Assembly: GCA_001544595.2 (NCBI GenBank)
Contig: FCOH02000004.1
Location: forward strand, 1 to 64,000
Source: Caballeronia peredens
GTDB lineage: Bacteria; Pseudomonadota; Gammaproteobacteria; Burkholderiales; Burkholderiaceae
Direction: 5' to 3'
Length of the DNA: 64,000 nt
The translations under genes and the position numbers were made by a program. A model generated the notes under the pieces. It did no database searches. It was not told the DNA's origin and saw nothing but the letters and a program-made list of their open reading frames with translations. Shown here piece by piece: positions 43,664 to 54,679 of this stretch; within the stretch, counting starts at the first letter, position 1, and each line of letters begins with the position of its first letter.

Positions 43664-44352
43664 AAACCGCAAGGCGGGCCGGGATCGCGGCGGCCCTGGC
43701 GATCGGCTTGTCGACACTGACTTCTGGCGCGGCGAACGCCGACAATACGCTCAAGCCGACCGATCTCGCAACGCAGAACGCGGTCGCCGACTACAACGCG
43801 GGCAATTTCGGCGCGGCGCGTTCGGAGTTCCGCCGTGCGGCGCAAAAGGGCAGCCGTCTCGCCGAATTCAATTACGCGATGATGCTGCTCAACGGCGAAG
43901 GCGGTCCCGCGGACGTGCCGGAAGGCAAGAAGTGGCTGCGCCGCGCCGCCGATGCCAACATGACGCACGCGCAATACGTGTACGGCAAGATGTACGACGA
44001 CGGCCAGTTCGTGGACAAGGATCCGGCCGAGGCGCATCGCTGGTTCCTGCGCGCGGCGAGTCAGGGCCACGTACAGGCGGAACTGGCGCTCGCCAATCAG
44101 TTCCTCGATGGACGCGGCACCGCGCGCGACAACGAGCAGGCGTTCAACTGGTACAAGAAGGCGGCGGAAGGCGGCGACATGACGGCGCAATACGTCGCGG
44201 GCTCGTTCTACGAGCGCGGCGGCGACGGCGTCGAACGGAATCTGAACGTCGCGCGCGCGTATTACGCCGCGGCGGCCGCGCAGGGCGATCCGGCGGCCAA
44301 ACTCAAATATCTGCAATTGAGCGCCGAGCTCGAACGTCAAAAGCCGCAGTGA
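43660..44352 (+). CDS. Exported Sel1-repeat protein (230 aa)
   Basis: A signal peptide with cleavage after SGAANA (about 27) precedes tandem Sel1-type TPR units, each with A-x2-G-x3-A-x4-(G/L)-x3-Y; they cover about 60-220 in four to five copies. ATG at 43660 overlaps the aldolase stop; the longer reading is rejected. Sel1 proteins are periplasmic adaptors; the partner is unknown. Confidence 0.85.
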   Translation: MKTARRAGIAAALAIGLSTLTSGAANADNTLKPTDLATQNAVADYNAGNFGAARSEFRRAAQKGSRLAEFNYAMMLLNGEGGPADVPEGKKWLRRAADANMTHAQYVYGKMYDDGQFVDKDPAEAHRWFLRAASQGHVQAELALANQFLDGRGTARDNEQAFNWYKKAAEGGDMTAQYVAGSFYERGGDGVERNLNVARAYYAAAAAQGDPAAKLKYLQLSAELERQKPQ

Positions 44353-44370
44353 CGGCGCGCTGAGAAAACA

Positions 44371-44406
44371 AAAAGCCGCGGATCGAAGGACGAATCCGCG
44401 GCTTTT
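44371..44406. terminator. Bidirectional terminator between the Sel1 gene and rodA
   Basis: AAAAGCCGCGGAT and ATCCGCGGCTTTT form a long stem with A and T runs on both sides. Confidence 0.92.
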
Positions 44407-44438
44407 GCGTTCAGGCGATGATGCAACGCTTGCTCCGC

Positions 44439-45599
44439 CTAGCTCTGCATCAGGCGCTTTTGCCGTGCGACGCTCATGATGAGCCCGACGGCGACGCCGA
44501 GCGTCGTCAGTGCCGTGCCGCCGTAGCTCATGAACGGCAGCGGCACGCCGACCACGGGCAGAATCCCGCTGACCATGCCGATATTGACGAACGCGTAAGT
44601 AAAGAACGCGAGCGTGAGCGATCCGGCCAGTAATCGCCCGAAGAAGGTCGCGCCGTTCGCCGCGATGAACAGCCCGCGCGCGATCAGCGCCATATAGAGA
44701 AAGAGCAGCACGAGCCCGCCCGCTAGCCCGAATTCCTCGGAAAACACCGCGAAGATGAAGTCCGTATGCTTTTCGGGAATGAACTCGAGGTGTGCCTGCG
44801 TACCCTTCAGCCAGCCCTTGCCGAGCGTGCCGCCGGAGCCGATCGCGATCACGGCCTGAATGGTGTGGAAGCCTTTGCCGAGCGGATCGGAGGTCGGGTC
44901 GAGCAGCGTGCAGATGCGATGCTTCTGATAATCGTGCATCAGCGGCCAGTTCACTTCGGGCTGGCAGATGCGGTTTTGAAACACCGCGACGCACACCACC
45001 ACGATCACACCCGCCGCGAGCACCGGCACGATCAGTTTGAAGCTCAGGCCGGCGAGATAGATGACGAACACGCCCGCCGCGAACACGAGCACCGCGGTGC
45101 CCAGGTCCGGCTGCTTCGCGATCAGGCCGACGGGCAGCAGCAGAATGACGAAGCCGACGATGTAATCCCACCAGCGGATGTTGCTTTCGCGTTTCTGGTA
45201 GTACCACGCGAGCATCAGCGGCATCGCGATCTTCATGATCTCCGACGGCTGGATCACGACCCCCACGTTGAGCCAGCGTTTCGCGCCCTTGCGCGTGAGC
45301 CCGAACGCGGCAACCGCGATCAGCAGCGCGACGCCGACCGTATAGAGCGGCACGGCGAAGCGCATCAGCATCTGCGGCGGGATATTGGCGAGCACCCACA
45401 TCAGGCCGAAGGTCAGCATGATGTTGCGCAACTGGTCCTCGACGCGCCCGGGCATGTCGAGGCTCGCGCTGTACAGCGTCACGATGCCGACGCAGAGCAG
45501 CAGAAAAACGATTAGCGCGAGCGGCTTGTCGAAGCCCGCGAACATGCGCCGGGCGCGTTCGAGCCACTCGCGCTTGTCGAATTGCATGTGCAGTTGCAT
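44439..45599 (-). CDS. rodA: Rod-shape peptidoglycan polymerase RodA (386 aa)
   Basis: A SEDS-family glycosyltransferase with about ten membrane segments; VVFQNR and QPEVNWPLMHDYQKHRI mark the long periplasmic loop, and the family Asp lies in the PDLGTA segment. It works with the downstream-encoded PBP2 in elongation. ATG at 45587 (MQFDKREWLERA) is an alternative start. It is ten bases after mrdA, last in the mreBCD–mrdA–rodA set. Confidence 0.94.
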   Translation of the reverse strand: MQLHMQFDKREWLERARRMFAGFDKPLALIVFLLLCVGIVTLYSASLDMPGRVEDQLRNIMLTFGLMWVLANIPPQMLMRFAVPLYTVGVALLIAVAAFGLTRKGAKRWLNVGVVIQPSEIMKIAMPLMLAWYYQKRESNIRWWDYIVGFVILLLPVGLIAKQPDLGTAVLVFAAGVFVIYLAGLSFKLIVPVLAAGVIVVVCVAVFQNRICQPEVNWPLMHDYQKHRICTLLDPTSDPLGKGFHTIQAVIAIGSGGTLGKGWLKGTQAHLEFIPEKHTDFIFAVFSEEFGLAGGLVLLFLYMALIARGLFIAANGATFFGRLLAGSLTLAFFTYAFVNIGMVSGILPVVGVPLPFMSYGGTALTTLGVAVGLIMSVARQKRLMQS

Positions 45600-45609
45600 G
45601 GCGGTTTCC

Positions 45610-47913
45610 TTATTCGTCGATGCCGCCGGACGGCGCCAGCACGCGCACGCCGTCGTTCGGATTGCCGCGGACCATGGTCGGCGTCGGCTCCGTCGGGCGC
45701 TTTTTCGGGGCCGGCGCGGGGCTCGGCGTGGAGGCCGGCTGCGCGACGGCGGGCGCGGGCGCGGACGCGGCGCGCGGCTTCGCGGCCTTCGGCGCGGATG
45801 CCTGAAGCGCGGGAGCCGAAGCCGCCCGGCCGGCAGCGGGACTCGACGCGGCCTGGCCCGCCGCGGGACTTCCGTCGGGGCGTGGCGAGAACGCCGGCGA
45901 TGAATTTGCCACCGACGCAGGCAAGGCCGCGGATGCGGGCAGTTGCGTGCCGCCGATCATCGGCAGGCCTTCGTCGGCCGTGGCTGAAGCGGCGGCGGCG
46001 ACAGCGGCCGCTTCGGCGCCCGGTTTCATCCGGTCGATCAGATAGTAGTCGAGCACCTTGCGCGCGATCGGGCCCGCGGATTCCGCGCCCCAGCCGCCGT
46101 TCTCGACGATCAGCGCGAGCGCGATCTTCGGCTGCTCCGCCGGCGCAAACGCGATGAACAGCGCGTGGTCGCGCAGATGCTCGGCGAGCGCGTGGCCCTT
46201 GTAGTTCGCGCCCTGCAGCGAGTAGACCTGCGCCGTGCCGGTCTTGCCCGCCGCCAGATACGGCGCGCCCGCGAACACCTTCGCCGCCGTGCCGTTCGTG
46301 ACCACGCCTTCCATCGCCCGCTTGATGAAGTCCACGTCCTTCTGCTGCACGGCGATCTTGTCGCTCGGATCGCGCACGACGGCGCGCGTTTCCTTCGAGA
46401 TCGGGTTTTCGATATCGCGCACGAGGTGCGGCTTCATTACGACGCCGTTGTTCGCGAGCGTCGCGGTGGCGTGCGCGAGTTGCAGGATCGTGAACGAGTT
46501 GTAGCCCTGACCGATGCCCAGACTGATCGTTTCGCCTTCGTACCAGCGTTGCTGCTCGGGTTTGCGATACGCCTTGCGCTTCCATTCCGTCGACGGCAGG
46601 ATGCCGCGCGCCTCGCCCGCGATGTCGATGCCGGTGATCTGCCCGAAGCCCCACGGCTTCATGAAGCCGGCCATCGCGTTCACGCCGAGATCGCGCGCGA
46701 GCATGTAGAAGTACGTGTCGTTCGACACGACGATCGCGCGGTTCATGTCCACCCAGCCCTGACCCGAGCGCACGTCGTTGCGGAACGTGTGGCCGCCGAA
46801 GGTGAAGTAGCCCGGATCCTGAAAGCCCCAGCCCGGCGTGCGCTTATGCAGCGTGAGCGCGGCGAGCGCCATGAACGGCTTGTAGGTCGAGCCCGGCGGA
46901 TACGTGCCGTGCAGCGGACGGTTCAAGAGCGGATGATCCGGCGAATTGTTGAGCGCGTCCCAGGTTTGCTGGTCGATGCCGTCGACGAACGAATTCGGAT
47001 CGAAGCTCGGCGCGGAGACGAACGCGAGCACGTCGCCGGTGGTTGGCTCGATCGCGACGAGCGCGCCGCGCTTGCCCGCGAACGCCTGCTCGGCGACCTG
47101 CTGCAAGCCGATATCCAGCGACAGCACGAGATTGTTGCCGGGCGTCGCCTGCGTGCGCGACATCGTGCGCACCGGGCGCCCGCCGGCGGTCACTTCCACT
47201 TCCTCGAAACCGGTCAGCCCGTGCAGCTCGGTTTCATAGCTCTGCTCGACGCCGATCTTGCCGACGTAATCCGTGCCCTTGTAGTTGTTCGCGTCGAGTC
47301 GCGGATCGTAGTGGTCCGAGCTTTCATCGTTGGCGTCGCTGGCGTCGTCGATGCGCTCCTGATCGCGCTGCGAAATACGCCCGATATAGCCGATCACGTG
47401 CGCGGCGGTCGCGCCGAGCGGATATTGGCGGAACAGCCGCGCGCGCACTTCCACGCCGGGAAAGCGGAAACGCTGCGCGGTGAATTTGGCGACTTCCTCG
47501 TCGGTTAAGCGCGTGCGGATCGGCAGGCTTTCGAAATTCTTCGAGTCTTCGAGCAGCTTCTTGAAACGGCGCCGGTCGCGCGCGTCGATCGGAATGACTT
47601 GCGCGAGTTCGTCGATGGTTTCGTCGAGCGTGCCGTTGATCTTCGAGCGCGTGATTTCGAGCGTGTACGCCGAGTAATTCTTCGCCAGCACGATGCCGTT
47701 GCGATCGGTGATGATGCCTCGGTTGGGCACGATCGGCGCGACGGAAATGCGGTTCTCGTTCGCCTGCAGCGAGTATTTGCTGAAGTGCCAGACCTGCAGA
47801 TACAGAAAGCGCAAGCCGATCAGCCCGAAGCAGACGAACACGAACAGTCCCGCCGCCGCGACGCGCAGGCGGAACTTCGACAACTGTTGCTCGGTGTTCT
47901 TGATTTCGGTCAT
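45610..47913 (-). CDS. mrdA: Penicillin-binding protein 2 with long C-terminal tail (767 aa)
   Basis: A transpeptidase of the elongation complex. One N-terminal membrane segment (residues 16-38) is followed by the dimerisation domain and the transpeptidase with PPGSTYKPF (S-x-x-K), SND and KTGTAQ motifs. About 110 residues beyond KVLDYYLIDRM form an Ala/Pro/Ser-rich low-complexity tail absent from E. coli PBP2. It lies 92 bases after mreD. Confidence 0.94.
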   Translation of the reverse strand: MTEIKNTEQQLSKFRLRVAAAGLFVFVCFGLIGLRFLYLQVWHFSKYSLQANENRISVAPIVPNRGIITDRNGIVLAKNYSAYTLEITRSKINGTLDETIDELAQVIPIDARDRRRFKKLLEDSKNFESLPIRTRLTDEEVAKFTAQRFRFPGVEVRARLFRQYPLGATAAHVIGYIGRISQRDQERIDDASDANDESSDHYDPRLDANNYKGTDYVGKIGVEQSYETELHGLTGFEEVEVTAGGRPVRTMSRTQATPGNNLVLSLDIGLQQVAEQAFAGKRGALVAIEPTTGDVLAFVSAPSFDPNSFVDGIDQQTWDALNNSPDHPLLNRPLHGTYPPGSTYKPFMALAALTLHKRTPGWGFQDPGYFTFGGHTFRNDVRSGQGWVDMNRAIVVSNDTYFYMLARDLGVNAMAGFMKPWGFGQITGIDIAGEARGILPSTEWKRKAYRKPEQQRWYEGETISLGIGQGYNSFTILQLAHATATLANNGVVMKPHLVRDIENPISKETRAVVRDPSDKIAVQQKDVDFIKRAMEGVVTNGTAAKVFAGAPYLAAGKTGTAQVYSLQGANYKGHALAEHLRDHALFIAFAPAEQPKIALALIVENGGWGAESAGPIARKVLDYYLIDRMKPGAEAAAVAAAASATADEGLPMIGGTQLPASAALPASVANSSPAFSPRPDGSPAAGQAASSPAAGRAASAPALQASAPKAAKPRAASAPAPAVAQPASTPSPAPAPKKRPTEPTPTMVRGNPNDGVRVLAPSGGIDE

Positions 47914-48005
47914 GCAGCTTTCGCGATTCGTTTCGCGATGTATCGCGATTCAAGTGTAGTCCGCGCGCGGGCGTTCGGAGGGCCGGCGCGCCGGGGCCGG
48001 CCGGC

Positions 48006-48518
48006 TCAGATCGGACGGGTATCGTCGGGGTCGGCGGCGCGGCGTTGCGGTATCAGCAACAGGAAGCTCGCGACCGGCCAGAGCAGCGCTTCCACGAAGC
48101 CGTTGACGAGATAGCTCCAGCCGGGAAACGCCGCGCCCGTCATCAGCCGGATCACGAACGGCACGAGGTGCGCGCCCACCAGCAGCGGCGCCACGACGAA
48201 CGTCTGCACCGGCAGCGCCATCCACAGCACGCGGCGGTGAATGGTGATCGCGCCGTAGGAGAGCAGCGTATAGGCGAGCGCGTGTTCGCCGAGCAGATTC
48301 GCGTTATGGACGTCCATGAGCAGGCCGAGCATGAACGCGATGCCCATGCCGACCTTGCGCGGCTGATGCACGTTCCAGAACAGCAGCACCAGCGCGACGA
48401 AATCCGGTACGCCGACGAGCCGTCCCCATGGAATCAGATTCAGCAGGAACGCGGCCGCGAGACTGAACGTGATGAAGTACGGATTGACCGGCTGAAGAAT
48501 GTATTGCGGGCGGTTCAT
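48006..48518 (-). CDS. mreD: Rod-shape-determining protein MreD (170 aa)
   Basis: A small membrane protein with about five hydrophobic segments, beginning PQYILQPVNPYFITFSL. The start overlaps the mreC stop by four bases. It links MreB/MreC to the wall synthesis enzymes. Confidence 0.9.
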   Translation of the reverse strand: MNRPQYILQPVNPYFITFSLAAAFLLNLIPWGRLVGVPDFVALVLLFWNVHQPRKVGMGIAFMLGLLMDVHNANLLGEHALAYTLLSYGAITIHRRVLWMALPVQTFVVAPLLVGAHLVPFVIRLMTGAAFPGWSYLVNGFVEALLWPVASFLLLIPQRRAADPDDTRPI

Positions 48519-49636
48519 CGCGCGGCTCCCGAAGAAGCGGGCTTGGGCATGTGCGCCTTCTTCGACGGCCTCGCCGCCGCGCCCGATGCCGCTTTGGGTG
48601 CCGTGGCCTTCGCCGCGGGCTTTTCAGCGGGTTTCTCCGCGGGTTTTTCGGCGGCGGCGGGCGCCGAACCCGGTACCGCCGCCGATGCGCCGCTCGCGCT
48701 CGCGGGCGCCGCGGCCTTTGCCGCCGGCTTCTTCTTGCCCTTGTTTTCCTTCGCTTCCTTGGCGGCCGCGGCCGCTTCCACTTCGATCGGATTCGGCGGC
48801 ACGTTCACGTTGTAGTGCAGCACGAGCAACTGGCGCGCGCCGCGCACCGCCGCGATCGGCACGCAGACGACGCGCGCGAACGCCGTATCCGCCTGCTTGT
48901 CGACGCGCAGCACTTTCGCGACCCGCAACCCGGGCGGATAGATGCCGTCGAGGCCGCTCGTCACGAGTTCGTCGCCGGCCTGCACGTCGGCGCTGATGGG
49001 CACGAAGCGAAGATCGAGCGTGTCGCCCTTCGGCGTGCCGTAGATCACGCTGCGCAGACCCGTGCGCGCGATCTGCACCGGCACGGCCTGATCCTTGTCC
49101 GTCAGCAAGGTGACTTCCGATTGCATCGGAAAGACGCGCGTCACCTGGCCGATTACACCGTCTTCGGTAACGACCGGCGCGCCGTCCTGGATGTTCTGCT
49201 GCGAACCCTTGCCGATCACGACTTTCTGCGTGAAGGGATCGCGCGTGTCGTACTGGATCTCGGCGGGCGTTTCATCGGTCGTGGCGCGCGATTGCAGGTT
49301 CAACAGCGCGCGCAAATGCGCATTCTCGATCGCGAGTTGCGCCGCATCGCCCGCCTTGACGGAGAGTTGCAGATTCTTGTCGGCCAGCTTCTGGTTCTCA
49401 CTGCGCAGGTTCGCACTCGTCACGGCGAGATCCGCCGCGCCCATGAAGATGTCGCGCGGCACAAGCGCCGCGCGCTGCAACGGATAGAGCCCCGCGCCGA
49501 GCATGCCGCGTGCGATTTCCAGCGTATTGAAACGGGCATCCGAAATGAGCAATGCGATCGCGAGGACCACAAAGAAGATCAGGCGCGCGAGCGCGGAGGG
49601 GCCTTGCTTGAAAAGTGGCGGCGGACTGTATTCCAT
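48515..49636 (-). CDS. mreC: Rod-shape-determining protein MreC with Ala/Lys/Pro tail (373 aa)
   Basis: One membrane segment near the N-terminus (ARLIFFVVLAIALLISDARF) is followed by a coiled coil (about 75-120) and the beta-barrel periplasmic domain ending GARQLLVLHYNVNVPP. The last 80 residues are an Ala/Lys/Pro-rich tail with EKPAEKPAEKPA repeats. ATG at 49636 (MEYSPPPLF) is the usual start; the longer reading from 49720 is not supported. Confidence 0.93.
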   Translation of the reverse strand: MEYSPPPLFKQGPSALARLIFFVVLAIALLISDARFNTLEIARGMLGAGLYPLQRAALVPRDIFMGAADLAVTSANLRSENQKLADKNLQLSVKAGDAAQLAIENAHLRALLNLQSRATTDETPAEIQYDTRDPFTQKVVIGKGSQQNIQDGAPVVTEDGVIGQVTRVFPMQSEVTLLTDKDQAVPVQIARTGLRSVIYGTPKGDTLDLRFVPISADVQAGDELVTSGLDGIYPPGLRVAKVLRVDKQADTAFARVVCVPIAAVRGARQLLVLHYNVNVPPNPIEVEAAAAAKEAKENKGKKKPAAKAAAPASASGASAAVPGSAPAAAEKPAEKPAEKPAAKATAPKAASGAAARPSKKAHMPKPASSGAAR

Positions 49637-49832
49637 GGTCGGCGCCGAGGGCGTGAACGGATGGATCGATGCTGCAGACTTGGTCGCCGTGGCGGAGCCT
49701 GCCCTACGCTGTTTCGACAACGGCCCGGACTGGAGCCGGGCCGCGCGCGCGTCGCGTGACGCGGGTCATTTCAGTTGTCGCGCGGCAGGCCGCGCGCGCG
49801 CCGAAAACCGGCCGCGAACGGCCTGGCGGAGA

Positions 49833-50876
<1,044 letters not shown>

Positions 50877-51253
50877 TCAAAAATCCTGTCTCGCTGGGGG
50901 CCGTTCCTCGCTCGTAGCGCCGGGGACGGCAGCGGAAAAAATAACGGTTTTGCCGGGGCGGCGAACGCTCGCCGCGAGATGCAAAACCGGGAAGAAATCT
51001 ACCGCAGAATGGAACGCCCAACGCAAACGTTTCTCGCAATACCTTGATTCAGGGAGAAAGCCGCTGAGAGACCGATCCAGAGGTGAGTCGAACGTGTAAT
51101 GATACCTTATAATTTGGGGGTATCTATAGGAAAAGGATGGCATCTTCTGCCATCGCAAGACCTGTTTCCGAGGGCTCCTTCCAAGTTCGTAACTGGCTGT
51201 CACAGCTAAGGTTTTCGAAACTGGGGCTGTCCACGCTTTTCTCCGGTGATCCC
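50877..51253. other. Divergent promoter region between mreB and gatC
   Basis: No separate gene. A perfect TATAAT lies at 51108-51113 for gatC; the mreB promoter is on the other strand. An in-frame extension of gatC starts at 51137 (see findings). Confidence 0.55.
51108..51113 (+). promoter_or_regulatory. -10 element of the gatCAB operon
   Basis: TATAAT in an otherwise AT-rich patch; no good -35 hexamer at 16–18 bases. Transcription would start near 51120. Confidence 0.5.
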
Positions 51254-51553
51254 ATGTCTTTGACCCTGACCGACGTAAAACGCATCGCGCATCTGGCGCG
51301 GCTCGAATTGCCCGACCACGAGGCCGAACCCACGCTCGCGCGGCTCAACGATTTTTTCGGTCTCGTCGAGCAGATGCAGGCCGTCGACACGACCGGCATC
51401 GAGCCGCTCGCGCACCCGATCGAGCAGATCGAGGAAGTGGCGCTGCGTCTGCGTGACGACGCTGTCTCTGAGCGCGTCGAGCGCGAAGAGTTCCAGCGTT
51501 CGGCACCTGCCGTGCAAGATGGGCTCTATCTCGTGCCGAAGGTGATCGAATAA
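51254..51553 (+). CDS. gatC: Asp/Glu-tRNA amidotransferase subunit C (99 aa)
   Basis: A small stabilising subunit of Gat[23 protein letters not shown] and the C-terminal [20 protein letters not shown] are diagnostic. ATG at 51254 is the usual start, but an in-frame ATG at 51137 with AGGAAAAGG just before it would add 39 residues. It precedes gatA by 72 bases. Confidence 0.92.
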   Translation: MSLTLTDVKRIAHLARLELPDHEAEPTLARLNDFFGLVEQMQAVDTTGIEPLAHPIEQIEEVALRLRDDAVSERVEREEFQRSAPAVQDGLYLVPKVIE

Positions 51554-51625
51554 CGGTCGCCTGTCCAGCGATACCGCGGCGAAAACAAAGGCCGCGCTCA
51601 TCAGGGAACTGATCAGGGAACTGCA

Positions 51626-53122
51626 ATGCATCAAAAAAGCTTGACCGAATTGCGCGCCGCGCTCGACTCGAAGGAAATTTCCGCAGTCGAGCTGGCGCAG
51701 ACTTATCTGCAGCGCATCGAGGCCGCGAAGGGCCTGAATGCGTTCATCGGCGTCGATCGCGAACTCACGCTCGAACAGGCGAAAGCCGCCGACGCGCTCA
51801 TCGCGCAAGGCGGCGCGGGCGCGCTCACCGGCCTGCCGGTCGCGCACAAGGACGTGTTCGTCACGCGCGGCTGGGCGTCCACGGCCGGCTCGCACATGCT
51901 CGAAAACTACGCGAGCCCGTTCGACGCGACCGTCGTCGATCGTCTGAAGCACGCCGGCATGGTGTGCCTCGGCAAGACCAACATGGACGAATTCGCGATG
52001 GGCTCGTCCAACGAGAATTCGTACTTCGGCGCCGTGAAGAATCCGTGGGACCTGAAAGCCGTGCCGGGCGGTTCGTCGGGCGGTTCGGCCGCGGCCGTGG
52101 CCGCGCGTCTCGCGCCCGCCGCGACCGGCACCGACACCGGCGGCTCCATTCGCCAGCCTGCGTCGTTCACCGGCATCACGGGCATCAAGCCGACTTACGG
52201 CCGCGTGTCGCGTTACGGGATGATCGCGTTCGCGTCGTCGCTGGATCAGGCCGGCCCGATGGCGCAAACCGCCGCCGACTGCGCGCTGCTGCTCAACGCG
52301 ATGGGCGGCTTCGACGAGCGCGATTCGACCAGCCTGCAACGCGACAACGAAGACTACACGCGCTATATCGGCAAAACGTGGAGCGGCTCCGATGATGCAG
52401 GCAAGCCGTTGAAAGGCCTGCGCATCGGCATGCCGAAGGAGTACTTCGGCGCCGGTCTCGCCGACGACGTCCGCGCATCCATCGACGCCGCGCTGAAGCA
52501 GTACGAAGCGCTCGGCGCCACGCTCGTCGAGGTGACGCTGCCGCAGACCGAGCTGTCGATTCCCGTGTACTACATCATCGCGCCGGCGGAGGCTTCGTCG
52601 AACCTGTCGCGCTTCGATGGCGTGCGCTACGGACATCGCGCGGCCGAGTACCGCGACCTGCTCGACATGTACAAGAAGTCGCGCGCGGAAGGCTTCGGGC
52701 CGGAAGTGAAGCGGCGGATTCTGGTCGGTACGTACGTGCTGTCGCACGGCTATTACGACGCGTACTACCTGCAGGCGCAGAAGATTCGCCGCATCATCGC
52801 GCGCGACTTTCAGGAAGCGTTCAGGCAGTGCGACGTCATCATGGGACCGGTCGCGCCGACGGTCGCGTGGAATCTCGGCGAGAAGGCCGACGATCCCGTG
52901 CAGATGTATCTCGCCGATATCTATACGCTGTCCGTGAGTCTCGCGGGCTTGCCCGGCATGAGCGTGCCGTGCGGCTTCGGCGCGGGCGCGAACGCGGATC
53001 GGCCGGTCGGCCTGCAGATCATCGGCAACTATTTCAACGAAGCCCGGATGCTCCAGGTCGCCGACGCGTTCCAGCGCGCGACCGACTGGCACCGTCAGGC
53101 ACCATCGGCATCGGGAGTGTGA
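51626..53122 (+). CDS. gatA: Asp/Glu-tRNA amidotransferase subunit A (498 aa)
   Basis: The amidase subunit that releases ammonia from glutamine. Catalytic triad K75 (AHKD), cis-Ser S150 and nucleophile S174 ([10 protein letters not shown]) are in place within the amidase signature. It starts 72 bases after gatC and ends two bases before gatB. Confidence 0.97.
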   Translation: MHQKSLTELRAALDSKEISAVELAQTYLQRIEAAKGLNAFIGVDRELTLEQAKAADALIAQGGAGALTGLPVAHKDVFVTRGWASTAGSHMLENYASPFDATVVDRLKHAGMVCLGKTNMDEFAMGSSNENSYFGAVKNPWDLKAVPGGSSGGSAAAVAARLAPAATGTDTGGSIRQPASFTGITGIKPTYGRVSRYGMIAFASSLDQAGPMAQTAADCALLLNAMGGFDERDSTSLQRDNEDYTRYIGKTWSGSDDAGKPLKGLRIGMPKEYFGAGLADDVRASIDAALKQYEALGATLVEVTLPQTELSIPVYYIIAPAEASSNLSRFDGVRYGHRAAEYRDLLDMYKKSRAEGFGPEVKRRILVGTYVLSHGYYDAYYLQAQKIRRIIARDFQEAFRQCDVIMGPVAPTVAWNLGEKADDPVQMYLADIYTLSVSLAGLPGMSVPCGFGAGANADRPVGLQIIGNYFNEARMLQVADAFQRATDWHRQAPSASGV

Positions 53123-53124
53123 AC

Positions 53125-54594
53125 ATGCAGTGGGAAGTCGTCATCGGTCTGGAAACGCACGCGCAGCTTTCCACCGTCTCCAAGATTTTCTCGGGCGCGC
53201 CCACGCAGTTCGGCGCGAGCCCGAACTCGCAGGCGAGTCCCGTCGATCTCGCGCTGCCCGGCGTGCTGCCGGTGATGAACCGCGGCGCCGTCGAGCGGGC
53301 GATTCGCTTCGGCCTGTCGATCGGTGCGCACATCGCGCCGCGCAGCATCTTCGCGCGCAAGAACTACTTCTATCCGGATCTTCCGAAGGGCTATCAGATC
53401 AGCCAGTACGAGATTCCGGTCGTGCAGGGCGGCCAGATCACGATCCAGGTTCCGGCCAATGAAAAGGCAGGCAAGGAAGCGTACGAGAAGACCGTCAATC
53501 TGACGCGCGCGCATCTTGAAGAAGACGCGGGCAAGTCGCTGCACGAAGACTTCGCGGGCATGACGGGCATCGACCTGAATCGCGCGGGCACGCCGCTGCT
53601 CGAGATCGTCACCGAGCCGGAAATGCGCAGCGCGGCCGAAGCGGTCGCGTATGCGAAGGCGCTGCACGGGCTCGTCGTGTGGCTCGGCATCTGCGACGGC
53701 AACATGCAGGAAGGCTCGTTCCGCTGCGACGCGAACGTGTCGGTGCGGCCGGTCGGCCAGAAGGAGTTCGGCACGCGCGCCGAGATCAAGAACCTGAATT
53801 CGTTCCGCTTTCTCGAAGAAGCGATTCAATACGAAGTGCGCCGTCAGATCGAACTGATCGAAGACGGCGGCACGGTGGTTCAGGAAACGCGTCTCTACGA
53901 TCCGGACAAGCGCGAAACGCGTTCGATGCGCAGCAAGGAAGACGCGCACGATTACCGCTATTTCCCCGACCCGGATCTGATGCCGCTCGTGATCGAGGAA
54001 AGCTGGATCGCGCGCGTGAAGGGCGACTTGCCCGAACTGCCGGCCGACATGCAGAAGCGTTTCGTCGACACGTACGGTCTGACGCCGTATGACGCGGGCG
54101 TGCTGACGTCGTCGAAGGCGATGGCGTCGTACTTCGAAGCGCTCGTGCAGAAGGCCGGCGCGAGCCAGGCGAAGATCGCCGCAAACTGGATGATGGGCGA
54201 CGTCTCCGCGCAACTGAACCGCGAATCGCTCGATATCGGCGAATCGCCGGTGTCGGCAGTGCAGCTCGCGTTGATCATTCAGCGCATCGCCGACGGCACC
54301 ATCTCCAACAAGATCGCGAAGGACATCTTCCAGGCGATCTGGGACGAAAAGGCGACGGACGAAGGCGCGGCGGATCGCATCATCGAGGCGAAGGGCCTGA
54401 AGCAGATTTCCGATGCCGGCGCGCTCGAAGCGATCATCGACGAAGTGCTCGCGGCGAACCAGAAATCGGTCGAAGAATTCCGCGCGGGCAAGGAGAAGGC
54501 GTTCAACGCGCTGATCGGCCAGGCGATGAAGGCGACCAAGGGCAAGGCGAATCCGCAGCAGGTCAACGAACTGCTGAAGAAAAAGTTATCCTGA
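53125..54594 (+). CDS. gatB: Asp/Glu-tRNA amidotransferase subunit B (489 aa)
   Basis: The kinase and transamidase subunit. [17 protein letters not shown] is the canonical N-terminus, and [16 protein letters not shown] and [10 protein letters not shown] follow. The C-terminal 150 residues form the GatB/Yqey tail that binds tRNA. ATG at 53125 is used; the upstream in-frame extension overlaps gatA. The set corrects misacylated Asn/Gln tRNAs. Confidence 0.97.
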   Translation: MQWEVVIGLETHAQLSTVSKIFSGAPTQFGASPNSQASPVDLALPGVLPVMNRGAVERAIRFGLSIGAHIAPRSIFARKNYFYPDLPKGYQISQYEIPVVQGGQITIQVPANEKAGKEAYEKTVNLTRAHLEEDAGKSLHEDFAGMTGIDLNRAGTPLLEIVTEPEMRSAAEAVAYAKALHGLVVWLGICDGNMQEGSFRCDANVSVRPVGQKEFGTRAEIKNLNSFRFLEEAIQYEVRRQIELIEDGGTVVQETRLYDPDKRETRSMRSKEDAHDYRYFPDPDLMPLVIEESWIARVKGDLPELPADMQKRFVDTYGLTPYDAGVLTSSKAMASYFEALVQKAGASQAKIAANWMMGDVSAQLNRESLDIGESPVSAVQLALIIQRIADGTISNKIAKDIFQAIWDEKATDEGAADRIIEAKGLKQISDAGALEAIIDEVLAANQKSVEEFRAGKEKAFNALIGQAMKATKGKANPQQVNELLKKKLS

Positions 54595-54615
54595 TTCTCC
54601 GACGCGGATAACTCG

Positions 54616-54653
54616 CGGGCTGCTGCCGGTAATGCCCGGCAGCAGCCCGTTTT
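54616..54653 (+). terminator. Terminator of gatCAB
   Basis: CGGGCTGCTGCCGG pairs with CCGGCAGCAGCCCG, followed by TTTT. Confidence 0.92.
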
Positions 54654-54679
54654 CATTGGCGAAAGTGGAAAAAAGAGAC

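Noticed and set aside
52828-53124. In-frame extension of gatB
   Set aside because: It lies inside gatA in another frame; the canonical [12 protein letters not shown] start is at 53125.
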